26,757 bases of DNA from an uncultured Eubacteriales bacterium. GTDB lineage: Bacteria; Bacillota; Clostridia; Monoglobales; Monoglobaceae. Positions within the stretch are counted from its first letter, which is position 1; each line of letters starts with the position of its first letter. Location: positions 1-26,757 of the forward strand of contig CAJKEB010000022.1 of the NCBI GenBank assembly GCA_905198865.1. The letters run 5' to 3'. Made by a program: the position numbers and the translations under genes. Shown here piece after piece: positions 1 to 8,208 of the stretch. The notes under the pieces were generated by a model, which did not search any database, was not told the DNA's origin, and saw nothing but the letters and a program-made list of their open reading frames with translations.

Positions 1-851
1 GAGAACCAGCTATATCCGAGTTCGATTGGAATTTCTCCGCTATCCACACCTCATCACCGGCCTTTTCAACGGACGTGTGTTCGGCCCTCCATGGAGTTTT
101 ACCTCCACTTCAGCCTGGACATGGATAGGTCACTCGGTTTCGGGTCTATTGCATACGACTTTTTCGCCCTGTTCAGACTTGCTCTCGCTTCGGCTCCGTG
201 CCTTAAGCACTTAACCTTGCCGCATACAATAACTCGCCGGACCATTCTACAAAAGGTACCCGATCACACTTTGACGTGCTCTCGGTGCTTGTAAGCATAG
301 GGTTTCAGGTTCTTTTTCACTCCCCTCCCGGGGTTCTTTTCACCGTTCCTTCACAGTACTATTCGCTATCGGTCATTAGGTAGTATTTAGGCTTGGAGGA
401 TGGTCCCCCCATCTTCCCACCGGGTTTCACGTGTCCGGCGGTACTTTGGATACTGCTCGCCAACTCAACCTTTCGTCTACGGGATTCTCACCCTCTATGA
501 TCGGCTTTCCCACGCCGTTCGACTAGGTCTCATTGATACTAAATGCAGTCCGAACCCCGAAAGGATTGCTCCTCTCGGTTTAGCCTCTTCCGCTTTCGCT
601 CGCCACTACTCACAGAATCTCGGTTGATTTCTTTTCCTCGCCCTACTTAGATGTTTCAGTTCGGGCGGTTCCCCTCATATACCTATTTATTCAGTATATG
701 ATACATGGACTTGACTCCATGTGGATTGCTCCATTCGGATATCTACGGATCATATCGTGCTTGCCAATCCCCGTAGCTTTTCGCAGCTTACCACGTCCTT
801 CTTCGGCTCCTGATGCCAAGGCATCCTCCCTGCGCTCTTATTAGCTTAACC
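1..851 (-). rRNA. 23S ribosomal RNA, 5' portion (partial)
   Basis: The reverse complement reads as the 5' domain of bacterial 23S rRNA. It begins near GGTTAAG at 851-845, runs through the conserved GGATGCCTTGGCATC segment and the GAAGGACGTGGTAAGC helix, and reaches ACTCGGATATAGCTGGTTCTC-like sequence at the window edge, which corresponds to about position 800 of the E. coli molecule. The remaining two thirds and any 5S gene lie outside. The mature 5' end is placed by similarity and may be off by a few bases. Short open reading frames inside this stretch are chance frames in rRNA. The gene is preceded by tRNA-Ala but not by a 16S gene, which is unusual. Confidence 0.97.
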
Positions 852-1018
852 TATTCAAGAATTATGTCTTGTTTTTCAACAGAAGAATTGTTTGAAATTG
901 TATTTTACCCATTAAATTTCTTTAATTGGATATCTTTAATTTCCTCTTTGTTGTTTCGTTATTCAATTTTCAAAGAACATCTCTCACTCTCCGACATTTG
1001 AAGTCATCAAGTGTTATT
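852..1018 (-). other. tRNA-Ala/23S spacer with boxA-like motif
   Basis: This is an AT-rich 167-base spacer between tRNA-Ala and the 23S 5' end. On the minus strand positions 980-961 read ATGTTCTTTGAAAATTGAAT, which resembles the TGTTCTTTGAAAA motif common in Firmicutes rRNA leaders and spacers and thought to act in rRNA antitermination (boxA-like). That role is inferred from resemblance. No protein gene is seen here. Confidence 0.6.
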
Positions 1019-1094
1019 TGGTGGAGATGAGGAGAATCGAACTCCTGACCCCCTGCTTGCAAGGCAGGTGCTCTCCCAGCTGAGCTACACCCCC
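1019..1094 (-). tRNA. tRNA-Ala (anticodon UGC)
   Basis: On the minus strand this is a 76-base cloverleaf with a seven-pair acceptor stem (GGGGGTG with CATCTCC), discriminator A and an encoded CCA end. The anticodon stem-loop CCTGC-CTTGCAA-GCAGG gives anticodon TGC. The third acceptor pair is G3-U70, the classical identity element for alanyl-tRNA synthetase. tRNA-Ala is normally found in the 16S-23S spacer of Firmicutes rRNA operons. Here it is the first gene of its transcript, about 12 bases after a predicted start site, with the 23S gene following. Confidence 0.98.
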
Positions 1095-1112
1095 AAATCA
1101 ATAACAAATAGT

Positions 1113-1141
1113 ATTATACCACATTATTCGCTGTTTGTAAA
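1113..1141 (-). promoter_or_regulatory. Promoter of the tRNA-Ala/23S unit
   Basis: On the minus strand TTTACA (1141-1136) and TATAAT (1118-1113) are separated by exactly 17 bases, which places transcription start near 1106, about 12 bases before the tRNA. The -10 is perfect and the -35 differs at one position. Its location implies that this 23S copy is transcribed without a 16S gene. Confidence 0.75.
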
Positions 1142-1181
1142 GGGTTTTTGATAAAATTTTTTATATATTTTATATCAGGCA

Positions 1182-1251
1182 CAGGAAGCGGACATTATGC
1201 CCGCTTCCTGAACTATAATTCCGCCGCTGACATAATACGGACTTGTCAGCG
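1182..1251 (-). terminator. Two hairpins after the DUF4190 gene
   Basis: Immediately downstream of the zinc-ribbon gene on the minus strand are an 8-bp stem (1225-1232 with 1244-1251) and a 10-bp stem CAGGAAGCGG/CCGCTTCCTG (1182-1191 with 1201-1210). After them the sequence is AT-rich, but the nearest strong U-run is some 20 bases away, so termination is plausible rather than textbook. They separate the hppA unit from the rRNA promoter. Confidence 0.5.
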
Positions 1252-1256
1252 ATATG

Positions 1257-1664
1257 TCACATATTTAACACAAATTCGCCCTCACTAAAGATAACTGCAA
1301 TAACAACAACAATTATAAACGCAGCAATCGATAAAGCGTTAAGCGCTATTCCGGTGACGCCCATCCACTTGCTTGTGTTTCGTGACGGGTCAAAACGCCT
1401 TGTTCCGATTATGGACAGGATAAGACCTATTATCGGCCCTATAAACGAATTGCACATTATTAAACTTATTATACCTATAACAAATCCGGCGATTGAAAGA
1501 CCGTCTGTCTTTTTGTTTACATTGTTTATACTGTTCGTATTTGTTTCCGGAACCGCCTCAACCGTAACTTCAGCATTGTATTCCTGATTCTGTACAGCGC
1601 CGCAATGAGGACAGCTCTGAGCGCTGTCGTCAATAGCATTGCCGCAGTTTGTACAATACCTCAT
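1257..1664 (-). CDS. Zinc-ribbon plus DUF4190-type membrane protein
   Basis: A 135-residue protein. Residues 1-25 form a zinc ribbon with two CxxC pairs (CTNC and CPHC). A low-complexity linker follows, then about 80 residues with two hydrophobic segments (around 55-85 and 95-130) carrying the GFVIGIISLI and GPIIGLILSIIG glycine pattern of DUF4190. Proteins with this layout are common and uncharacterised in Clostridia; the ribbon presumably faces the cytoplasm. The start is ATG at 1664 with AGGAG nine bases upstream. The gene begins 26 bases after the hppA stop, so it is probably co-transcribed with the pyrophosphatase, but nothing in the sequence shows a functional link. A zinc-ribbon/TM2 protein at 15145 has the same design. 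Confidence 0.85.
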   Translation of the reverse strand: MRYCTNCGNAIDDSAQSCPHCGAVQNQEYNAEVTVEAVPETNTNSINNVNKKTDGLSIAGFVIGIISLIMCNSFIGPIIGLILSIIGTRRFDPSRNTSKWMGVTGIALNALSIAAFIIVVVIAVIFSEGEFVLNM

Positions 1665-1690
1665 ATTATATCACTCCTAATGTATACTTA

Positions 1691-3802
1691 TTATTTAATA
1701 AGATTTGTAATAAAGTCAACAAGGTTGAACTTCATAACCAAGCCTGCAAATACTATAGAAACCATAGAGAGCAGCTTAATGAGAATATTTACGGACGGAC
1801 CCGAGGTATCCTTGAACGGGTCGCCGACTGTATCGCCGACAACTGCCGCCTTGTGATTTTCACTGCCCTTGCCGCCGAAGTTACCTGCTTCGATATACTT
1901 CTTTGCATTATCCCATGCGCCGCCTGAGTTTGCCATCATGATTGCAACAACAAATCCCGATACAAGCGCGCCTGCAAGCATACCTACAACACCGTTCGGA
2001 CCGAGAACAATACCAACAACGATAGGAGCCAGAATTCCGAGTGCTGCCGGAAGAATCATTTCTTTAAGAGATGACTTTGTGCAGATGTCAACGCATGTCT
2101 TGTAATCAGCCTCTGCCTTACCTTCCATAAGACCCTTGATTTCTTTGAACTGACGTCTTACTTCAACAACTATCTTCTGCGCCGCACGTCCTACAGCCTT
2201 CATTGTGAAAGCACTGAACAGAAACGGAAGCATTGCGCCGACAAACAAACCGATAAGTACCGGAGGATTTGTGAGTTCAAGCTTTAATACTGACGGGTCA
2301 AACTTAGCAAGATCTTCAATCTTATCCGTATATGATACAATAAGCGCCAGAGCTGTGAGTGCTGCGCTTCCGATAGCGAAGCCCTTACCTGTTGCAGCTG
2401 TTGTGTTGCCAAGTGAATCAAGTGCGTCTGTACGGTTTCTGACTTCTTCGTCAAGGCCTGCCATTTCAGCAATACCGCCGGCATTATCAGCAACCGGACC
2501 GTATGCGTCTGTTGCCAGAGTAATACCCAGTGTAGCAAGCATACCTACTGCCGAAATACCTACGCCGTAAAGACCCAGGTTAAAGCTGCTTGCTCCGCCT
2601 GCTGCAAAGTAACTAATAAGAATAGAAATACCTACGATTATAACCGGAATAGCTGTTGAGTTCATACCGAGAGCAAGACCGTCTATAATAATTGTAGCAC
2701 TGCCCGTCTGTGATGAACCTGAAAGCTTCTGAGTCGGCTTATACGAATCTGAGGTATAATACTCAGTAAAGAATCCGATAAGCACGCCGGCAATCAAGCC
2801 TGAAACAACTGCCCAGAATACTCCTGTGTTATTCGGAAGAAGAGTAAAGATAAGCACTGCCGCAACGATTGCCGAAATAACAGCTGAAATATATGTACCG
2901 CGTCTGAGTGAACCGAGCAAGCTCTTCTGATCTGCGCCTTCCTTTGTCGATACAAAAAAGGTACCTATAATTGAAGCGATAATACCGATTCCTGCAATCA
3001 GCATCGGAACAATAATACCCGAAAAACCAAGGTGAGCCGCTGTTGCCAATGCTCCTGTTGAAATGATTGAACCAACATATGACTCGTAAAGGTCAGCGCC
3101 CATACCTGCAACGTCGCCTACGTTATCGCCTACGTTATCTGCGATAACAGCCGGGTTACGCGGGTCGTCCTCAGGGATACCTGCTTCAACCTTACCTACC
3201 AGATCTGCGCCGACATCGGCAGCCTTTGTGAATATACCGCCGCCGACACGTGCGAACAATGCCATTGAGCTTGCGCCCATACCAAAGGTGAGCATTGCCT
3301 CCATGATTTTATCAGCATCGTTTAAAATTGCCTTAAGAATAATAAACCATACACTGATGTCAAGCAGACCGAGGCCGACAACCGTAAGTCCCATAACAGT
3401 ACCGCTTGAGAACGCAATCTTAAGTCCTTTGTTAAGACCCTGTCTTGCGCCGTTAGCTGTTCTTGAGTTTGCATATGTAGCGATCTTCATGCCGATAAAT
3501 CCCGAAAGACCCGAGAAAAATCCGCCTGATAAAAACGCGAACGGAACAAACCATGTGAGCATTCCTGCGGCCGCCATACAGCATATGATAACCAGCATTA
3601 CAATAAAGAATATTCCTACGGTCTTATACTGTCTCTTAAGATACGCCATAGCGCCCTGTCTGATCTTTGAGGCAATATTTGCCATTTCTTCTGTGCCTTC
3701 GGACTGCTTCTTAACCCAAAAGAATTTGTACGCCGCAAAAGCAAGGCCGCACAAAGCAGCAACCAGCACAATCCAAGGTGCAATGTTAACAAAACCATCC
3801 AT
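1691..3802 (-). CDS. hppA: Membrane-bound ion-translocating pyrophosphatase, K+-dependent type
   Basis: This 703-residue integral membrane protein, the usual length for the family with about 16 membrane segments, couples pyrophosphate hydrolysis to export of H+ or Na+. The pyrophosphate-binding loop is intact: DDPRNPAVIADNVGDNVGD near residue 210, a second DNAGGIAEMA-type loop, and the C-terminal DTVGDPFKDTSGP motif. In the GNTTAATGKG segment, Ala and Gly occupy the two positions that are Lys and Thr in K+-independent enzymes, so the family rule predicts potassium dependence. Whether it pumps Na+ or H+ cannot be decided by eye; Clostridia often carry the Na+ form. The start is ATG at 3802 behind AGGAGGG. 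A promoter lies at 3945-3974, leaving an untranslated leader of about 135 bases. The zinc-ribbon gene follows closely. Confidence 0.97.
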   Translation of the reverse strand: MDGFVNIAPWIVLVAALCGLAFAAYKFFWVKKQSEGTEEMANIASKIRQGAMAYLKRQYKTVGIFFIVMLVIICCMAAAGMLTWFVPFAFLSGGFFSGLSGFIGMKIATYANSRTANGARQGLNKGLKIAFSSGTVMGLTVVGLGLLDISVWFIILKAILNDADKIMEAMLTFGMGASSMALFARVGGGIFTKAADVGADLVGKVEAGIPEDDPRNPAVIADNVGDNVGDVAGMGADLYESYVGSIISTGALATAAHLGFSGIIVPMLIAGIGIIASIIGTFFVSTKEGADQKSLLGSLRRGTYISAVISAIVAAVLIFTLLPNNTGVFWAVVSGLIAGVLIGFFTEYYTSDSYKPTQKLSGSSQTGSATIIIDGLALGMNSTAIPVIIVGISILISYFAAGGASSFNLGLYGVGISAVGMLATLGITLATDAYGPVADNAGGIAEMAGLDEEVRNRTDALDSLGNTTAATGKGFAIGSAALTALALIVSYTDKIEDLAKFDPSVLKLELTNPPVLIGLFVGAMLPFLFSAFTMKAVGRAAQKIVVEVRRQFKEIKGLMEGKAEADYKTCVDICTKSSLKEMILPAALGILAPIVVGIVLGPNGVVGMLAGALVSGFVVAIMMANSGGAWDNAKKYIEAGNFGGKGSENHKAAVVGDTVGDPFKDTSGPSVNILIKLLSMVSIVFAGLVMKFNLVDFITNLIK

Positions 3803-3944
3803 TTTTTAAAACCCTCCTGAATGTATAAATGTGTAAATATATAATTTAATTAATTTTCAGCTTTATAAAACAATATATTATTTAAGTTTGCAAAATAGAA
3901 ACTTGTCTAAATTTTAACAATTAATGCATATTATCCCTAACTTT

Positions 3945-3974
3945 ATTATACATAATTAATATATATTTCGTCAA
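3945..3974 (-). promoter_or_regulatory. Promoter of hppA
   Basis: On the minus strand TTGACG (3974-3969) and TATAAT (3950-3945) lie 18 bases apart, giving a start near 3938. The 3803-3938 leader is very AT-rich; I see no recognisable riboswitch in it. Confidence 0.6.
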
Positions 3975-4037
3975 GTTTTTTATCTTATTGTAACAAAATT
4001 GTAGTATGAGATGAAGCAAGACGGACGATTTTTTTGC

Positions 4038-4070
4038 AAAAAAACAGAGCAAGCGATATAAAGCTTGCTC
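4038..4070 (-). terminator. Terminator of tRNA-Pro
   Basis: On the minus strand an 8-bp stem GAGCAAGC/GCTTGCTC (4070-4063 with 4054-4047) with an 8-base loop is followed after TG by seven T residues (4044-4038). It starts six bases after the tRNA 3' end and is a canonical intrinsic terminator. Confidence 0.9.
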
Positions 4071-4075
4071 CGACG

Positions 4076-4152
4076 TGGTCGGGGTTACAGGATTCGAACC
4101 TGCGGCCCCTTGGTCCCAAACCAAGTGCGCTACCAAACTGCGCCAAACCCCG
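4076..4152 (-). tRNA. tRNA-Pro (anticodon UGG)
   Basis: A 77-base cloverleaf on the minus strand. The acceptor stem is CGGGGTT/AACCCCG, the anticodon stem-loop CTTGG-TTTGGGA-CCAAG gives anticodon TGG, the T loop is TTCGAAT, and discriminator A plus CCA are encoded. It stands alone between its own promoter and terminator, between addB and hppA. Confidence 0.97.
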
Positions 4153-4164
4153 ACATACCTACTT

Positions 4165-4193
4165 ATAATACATTATATTATAAGAATTGTCAA
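4165..4193 (-). promoter_or_regulatory. Promoter of tRNA-Pro
   Basis: On the minus strand a perfect TTGACA (4193-4188) and TATTAT (4170-4165) are 17 bases apart, so the predicted start is about six bases before the tRNA. It lies in the short gap after the addB stop. Confidence 0.75.
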
Positions 4194-4233
4194 GGATTTT
4201 CTTTAAATATTTAAAATTTTATAGTCTATAATT

Positions 4234-7200
4234 CTATTCCGGCTTATTGCAGATGCTCTTGTAATCACAATAAGCACATGGATCGAATTTCCACTTTTTA
4301 TACGGATTCACTGCTATTACGCCGCTGAATATTCCCTCCGTGGTCTCGCTTATTTTCCGTGCAGCTTCATCAAGGCGCACACGCATTTCCTCAGAGGAAA
4401 TGTGATAGTCTTTGCCCGAAACAAAGGCGTGAGTTTTGTCAAACGAGTCAAAAACACATTCATCGTCAACTACCCAGCCGCTTGTTTTTACGTTTTTATG
4501 GATTTCCTTTTCAAGCGCGGTATTGCTTTTTGCCTTGCTCTCATCAATAATCGGGTCGTTCATCTGCTGATACAGCATTGCTGCCGGGCGGACGTCAAGA
4601 CCGTTTATCAGTGCGTTCGTGTACACAAGCGGCTGAAAATGAACTCCGTCAGCAGCAAGATGCACATCTAAGTCTCTTGCCGACGACTTATAATCAATTA
4701 TGCTTATATACCGCCGGCCGTCAATTACTGCGCTGTCGGCTCTGTCGATAAATCCCTCGACCCTTGCGCTGCCGCTGTCGGTTTTTACTGTCATCGGCGG
4801 TACATCTCCGCCATCGCCGATCTTTATTTCAAAGCCGTACGGCCGAAATTCGGAATTCTGATAGAACTTCACGGTTTCCCATGCGGTGGTCGATGCAATA
4901 CCGCTTATGCGCATTATTAAATACTTATAATACGCCGAGGTCTGATACATAACCTCCTCAGCGCCCTTTGCTATATCGTTTACAATATCCGTAACCTCTC
5001 TTTCACATTCGTCACGGGTGATCGTATCATAATCTGTATTCCGGCTCTGCACATCCGAAAAATAACGCTCAAGCGCGGCATGAAGAATATTTCCCATGCT
5101 GAGCGGGTCGAACTTTGCCTTATCCCTGGGCTTTATAATCAGTCCGTAACGCATGAAATACGAAAATGCACAGGCGTTGAACTTCTCCATCTTTGAAGCG
5201 CTCAGCATGATTTCGCGGCCGTACAAGTCAGCAGCCGCCTTTTTGGACAGCTCGTCATAGCCTTGCTCGGCGCAGCGTATTCTTTCAAGATACGCAATCA
5301 GCTTTTTCTCAGCCTTTTCATCGCTCATAAAGTAATCATAAATTATCTTTATATCCGGATCCATCTCGCTCGTATCCGGCAAGCTGTTCCCGGCACAAAC
5401 ACGCTTAAGCTCGTCAAATACCGCATTCGGACTTTCAAAGTCAAGGATTGACAGGCTCTCATTTTCATCTTCACCGCAGCTTGTAAAATCGAATATCTCC
5501 GTGCAAATCTTTGTTATTATCTTTGAGGGCTCCAGCTCGTTTCCTACGTTATCCGAAACGGGAGCTGACAGATAGAGTTCTTCGCTTGCGGAAGCCAGGA
5601 CATTGTAAATCAAATTCTGTTCGTCATCGGATTTCTCATTTGCGGTCATGGCAAGGCTGATGCCGTATTCACGCAGAATTTCGCGTTCGCTGTCACTGAG
5701 AAGTCCCTCGGCGGAATAGCCTTTCGGGAAAACTCCGTAATTCACACCCAGAACGATAACCACTTTTGCGTCAGTGTTTCGGAATATATCAATATTACTG
5801 AATGTGACCTCGTCAAGCGTCTGAGGCGAAATTCCGACTTTTATCCCTACGCACGCAGAAGTGAACATCTCGTAAAAACCGAGATATGTAATTTCTTCGT
5901 CACCCATGATATCGTTCATTCTGCCGAGCACGGAGATAACGCTGTTCCAGATTCGCCTGTACTCCTCCGCCAGATATGTCATTCCGCTCTCGGAATAATC
6001 ACGGCAGGTATCCTTCATTGACTTCTCATAGTTACATTCGCTGATGTATTCCATAACAGCACTGACTATTTCGCCGGTATTTTTGCGGCCGTGAATTTTT
6101 GACTTCAAGCGGTATATAGGTTCGATAACCACGTTTTTGACATGATTAATCAATTCCATATCATATGTATGTTTGTCGGGATTGAACTCCCACGGCTGTT
6201 CATCATTCCACATAGCATGACTCGGACTGACTGACAGCAGGTAGTTATCAAAAATATCTGTCTCACCGCGGCTCAATTCTTCATAAAATCCGCTCTTTGC
6301 CATGGTTATAACACGTTCGTAAGAAAAGCCGTAGGCAAGGATCTCAAGCATAGCGGACAAGCACTGTACAAACGGGTTGCCGAGTATGCTTCTTCTGTTA
6401 TCTACAAAAACGTTAAGCCCGTACTTTTCAAAAATCAATGGCATAATTCTGTCGTATTTTTCCGACTCTCTTGCCAGAATAAGAAAATCATTCTGCCGAT
6501 AGCCGCGTGTTCTGATAAGATTCCGGATTATCCTTGCGGCATACTCTGTTTCGTCATAGTGATTAAGCGGTGAAATAATATGTATATGTTCGGGCTTGCC
6601 TTCGTATTTATCGGGGTTTACCCTAAAGAAGTTATTCCAGAGATGCACAAACTCAGGTCTCTCGGATAACTTCGGGCTTTCCGCAAGCTTTTTCGGACGG
6701 CTGACCGCAATGCCGTTATCTTCGGCCGCAAGTCTTAAGCTGCGGTAAGTTGCCGCGCTTGACGCAAAAATATCGGAGGGGCTTTCGATACTGTCACAAA
6801 GCAAGAACAAAGACGTGTTTTTCATCTTCTTCATCAGCTCTGTCAGGACATCACCCTCAAGCGGAGTGAAGCTTTTGAACTCAGTTATAAGCAGCTCGGA
6901 GCCGCCGGGTATATCAAAGTCTTTCAGCTTTCCGAGAGCTATTGAAAGGTTATCCTCCGCGTCTGAATTCTTCTTGTCAATCAGTCCGCTGTATGTGCGG
7001 TAAAACTTCGCCAGGTCTGCAAGCTTTGACTTAAGCTCCGTTTTTTCAATTTTGGCGCTCGCCTCCTCAAGACTTTCCGGAGACAATCCGTAACGCTTGA
7101 ACTCTGAAACCAATTCTGTCAGAACCCCGGAAAAGCCCTTTTGGCCTACGTTAGGTCTGAGAATTTGCAGCTCGTTTTGGATAATCTGCAACGCACGCCG

Positions 7201-7476
7201 TGACAATATCTCACGCCCTGCACTGTCTATATAATTAAGACGCAGGGGACCGAGCTGACTTAATACTTCATTGCCCAGACGTGAAAAAGTCCAGACCTCG
7301 ACAAAAATCTGGGCGGATACGCCGAGACTTTCTACAACCTCTCTTTCGGTTGACACCGAAAGCTGTTCCGGCACAAGAACAAACGACTTGATTCCGGCGG
7401 ATATATTCTGTTTCAGCTTGTCAAACAGAGCGCCGTGCCTGTCAGCCGACGCGTCTCCATATATTACGTTTAGCAT
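4234..7476 (-). CDS. addB: AddB, helicase-nuclease subunit with iron-sulphur nuclease domain
   Basis: This 1080-residue protein is the B subunit of the AddAB recombination enzyme, which processes double-strand breaks for RecA. The N-terminal FVLVPEQ and FSRLGNEV segments and the overall length fit AddB. The C-terminal nuclease domain has GNILHAALE, then FIDR and IIDYKSS (catalytic Asp and Lys). The four cysteines of the 4Fe-4S staple are present: C769, then C1067, C1070 and C1076 in a Cx2Cx5C cluster. The Walker A site that B. subtilis AddB carries at its N terminus (GRSGSGKT type) reads GDASADRH here, without the Lys and Ser/Thr. The partner addA, which is usually adjacent, is not beside it: downstream lies tRNA-Pro and upstream a HAD phosphatase 17 bases away, probably in the same transcript. 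A modest CAGGAAAC ribosome site precedes the ATG. Confidence 0.95.
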   Translation of the reverse strand: MLNVIYGDASADRHGALFDKLKQNISAGIKSFVLVPEQLSVSTEREVVESLGVSAQIFVEVWTFSRLGNEVLSQLGPLRLNYIDSAGREILSRRALQIIQNELQILRPNVGQKGFSGVLTELVSEFKRYGLSPESLEEASAKIEKTELKSKLADLAKFYRTYSGLIDKKNSDAEDNLSIALGKLKDFDIPGGSELLITEFKSFTPLEGDVLTELMKKMKNTSLFLLCDSIESPSDIFASSAATYRSLRLAAEDNGIAVSRPKKLAESPKLSERPEFVHLWNNFFRVNPDKYEGKPEHIHIISPLNHYDETEYAARIIRNLIRTRGYRQNDFLILARESEKYDRIMPLIFEKYGLNVFVDNRRSILGNPFVQCLSAMLEILAYGFSYERVITMAKSGFYEELSRGETDIFDNYLLSVSPSHAMWNDEQPWEFNPDKHTYDMELINHVKNVVIEPIYRLKSKIHGRKNTGEIVSAVMEYISECNYEKSMKDTCRDYSESGMTYLAEEYRRIWNSVISVLGRMNDIMGDEEITYLGFYEMFTSACVGIKVGISPQTLDEVTFSNIDIFRNTDAKVVIVLGVNYGVFPKGYSAEGLLSDSEREILREYGISLAMTANEKSDDEQNLIYNVLASASEELYLSAPVSDNVGNELEPSKIITKICTEIFDFTSCGEDENESLSILDFESPNAVFDELKRVCAGNSLPDTSEMDPDIKIIYDYFMSDEKAEKKLIAYLERIRCAEQGYDELSKKAAADLYGREIMLSASKMEKFNACAFSYFMRYGLIIKPRDKAKFDPLSMGNILHAALERYFSDVQSRNTDYDTITRDECEREVTDIVNDIAKGAEEVMYQTSAYYKYLIMRISGIASTTAWETVKFYQNSEFRPYGFEIKIGDGGDVPPMTVKTDSGSARVEGFIDRADSAVIDGRRYISIIDYKSSARDLDVHLAADGVHFQPLVYTNALINGLDVRPAAMLYQQMNDPIIDESKAKSNTALEKEIHKNVKTSGWVVDDECVFDSFDKTHAFVSGKDYHISSEEMRVRLDEAARKISETTEGIFSGVIAVNPYKKWKFDPCAYCDYKSICNKPE

Positions 7477-7493
7477 ATTGTTTCCTGCTTTCT

Positions 7494-8132
7494 TTAATCC
7501 AGACAGTCCAGAGCCTTTATAATATCATCTTCAACAAAATCTGCTCCCGCAGATTTAAGCTCACTTCCCGAAAAAGACGTGGTCACGCCGAAGCATCTCA
7601 TGCCGGCAGCTTTTGCCGACTTCACTCCGCTGATTGCGTCTTCTATAACCATACATTCTTTTGGATTGGCGCAGAGCCGCTCCGCAGCCAGAAGATACGG
7701 CACAGGCGACGGCTTCTTTTCGGTAACGTCGCTGCCGGAGAGTATGACCTCAAAGCTCTCCGGCTGTATACCGGCAGCCTTAAGTGACGCTATGAGCTTT
7801 CTTTTTGCCGCGCTGCTTACCAGAGCCAGTATATATCCTCTTTTCTTAAGCTCGTCAATGAGCGGCTTAGCCGATGGAAACACCTGCATATCGCCGATAT
7901 TGTCCTCAAAGTTCTTAAACATTCTTTCCATGAGCTCATCTATCAGCTCAGGCTTACCCTGATTTGTACACGGGCCTATAATGAAGTTTTCTTCGCCTGA
8001 GCCTATGTACGGTATAAAGTCCTCGCGACCACCCTTAATCCCGCCGCTTTTCAGTGCGTCCGCAGCCGCCTGCATTATTACCGGCTCGGAGTTGACCAGA
8101 ACTCCGTCCATATCAAATATAATATATTTCAT
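7494..8132 (-). CDS. HAD-superfamily hydrolase, beta-phosphoglucomutase-like subgroup
   Basis: A 212-residue cytosolic phosphatase or phosphomutase of the HAD family. Motif I is FDMDGVLVNSEP at residues 6-17, with nucleophile Asp7 and acid/base Asp9. Motif II is the Ser of LVSSAAK near 110, motif III the Lys of KKPSP near 143, and motif IV EDAISGVKSAKAAG near 163. A helical cap is inserted between motifs I and II. This architecture is shared by beta-phosphoglucomutases, 2-deoxyglucose-6-phosphatases and related sugar phosphatases, so the substrate is open. The start is ATG with GGAGGA seven bases upstream. It is the first gene of a unit with addB and diverges from a GH13 glycosidase; a role with phosphorylated sugars from that enzyme is possible but only inferred. 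Confidence 0.9.
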   Translation of the reverse strand: MKYIIFDMDGVLVNSEPVIMQAAADALKSGGIKGGREDFIPYIGSGEENFIIGPCTNQGKPELIDELMERMFKNFEDNIGDMQVFPSAKPLIDELKKRGYILALVSSAAKRKLIASLKAAGIQPESFEVILSGSDVTEKKPSPVPYLLAAERLCANPKECMVIEDAISGVKSAKAAGMRCFGVTTSFSGSELKSAGADFVEDDIIKALDCLD

Positions 8133-8156
8133 AAATCCTCCGCAGTTTTTTCTGTA

Positions 8157-8185
8157 ATTATATCACATACTCACAAGACTTGCAA
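8157..8185 (-). promoter_or_regulatory. Promoter of the HAD-addB unit
   Basis: On the minus strand TTGCAA (8185-8180) and TATAAT (8162-8157) are 17 bases apart. The -35 box is one arm of an inverted repeat shared with the divergent glycosidase promoter. Confidence 0.7.
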
Positions 8186-8208
8186 ATGTTATATTATTGT
8201 ATTTGCAA
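8180..8208. promoter_or_regulatory. Inverted repeat joining two divergent -35 boxes
   Basis: TTGCAAAT (8180-8187) and ATTTGCAA (8201-8208) are a perfect 8-bp inverted repeat with a 13-base spacer, so the arm centres are 21 bp or two helical turns apart. Each arm contains the -35 hexamer of one divergent promoter. It could be a shared operator; it could also arise because both promoters use the same -35 sequence. Confidence 0.45.

Noticed and set aside
26..1001. Several 60-75 residue open frames on the plus strand
   Set aside because: They lie inside or next to the 23S rRNA gene on the opposite strand; the sequence is clearly rRNA.
3228..3809. 193-residue open frame on the plus strand over hppA
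   Set aside because: Antisense shadow of a well-conserved gene; Pro/Ile/Ala-rich with no family resemblance.
3803..3938. Riboswitch in the hppA leader
   Set aside because: The leader is long enough, but it is almost pure AT sequence without a stable fold or a known conserved core.
3921..4136. 71-residue open frame on the minus strand
   Set aside because: It runs through the tRNA-Pro gene, its terminator and the hppA promoter.
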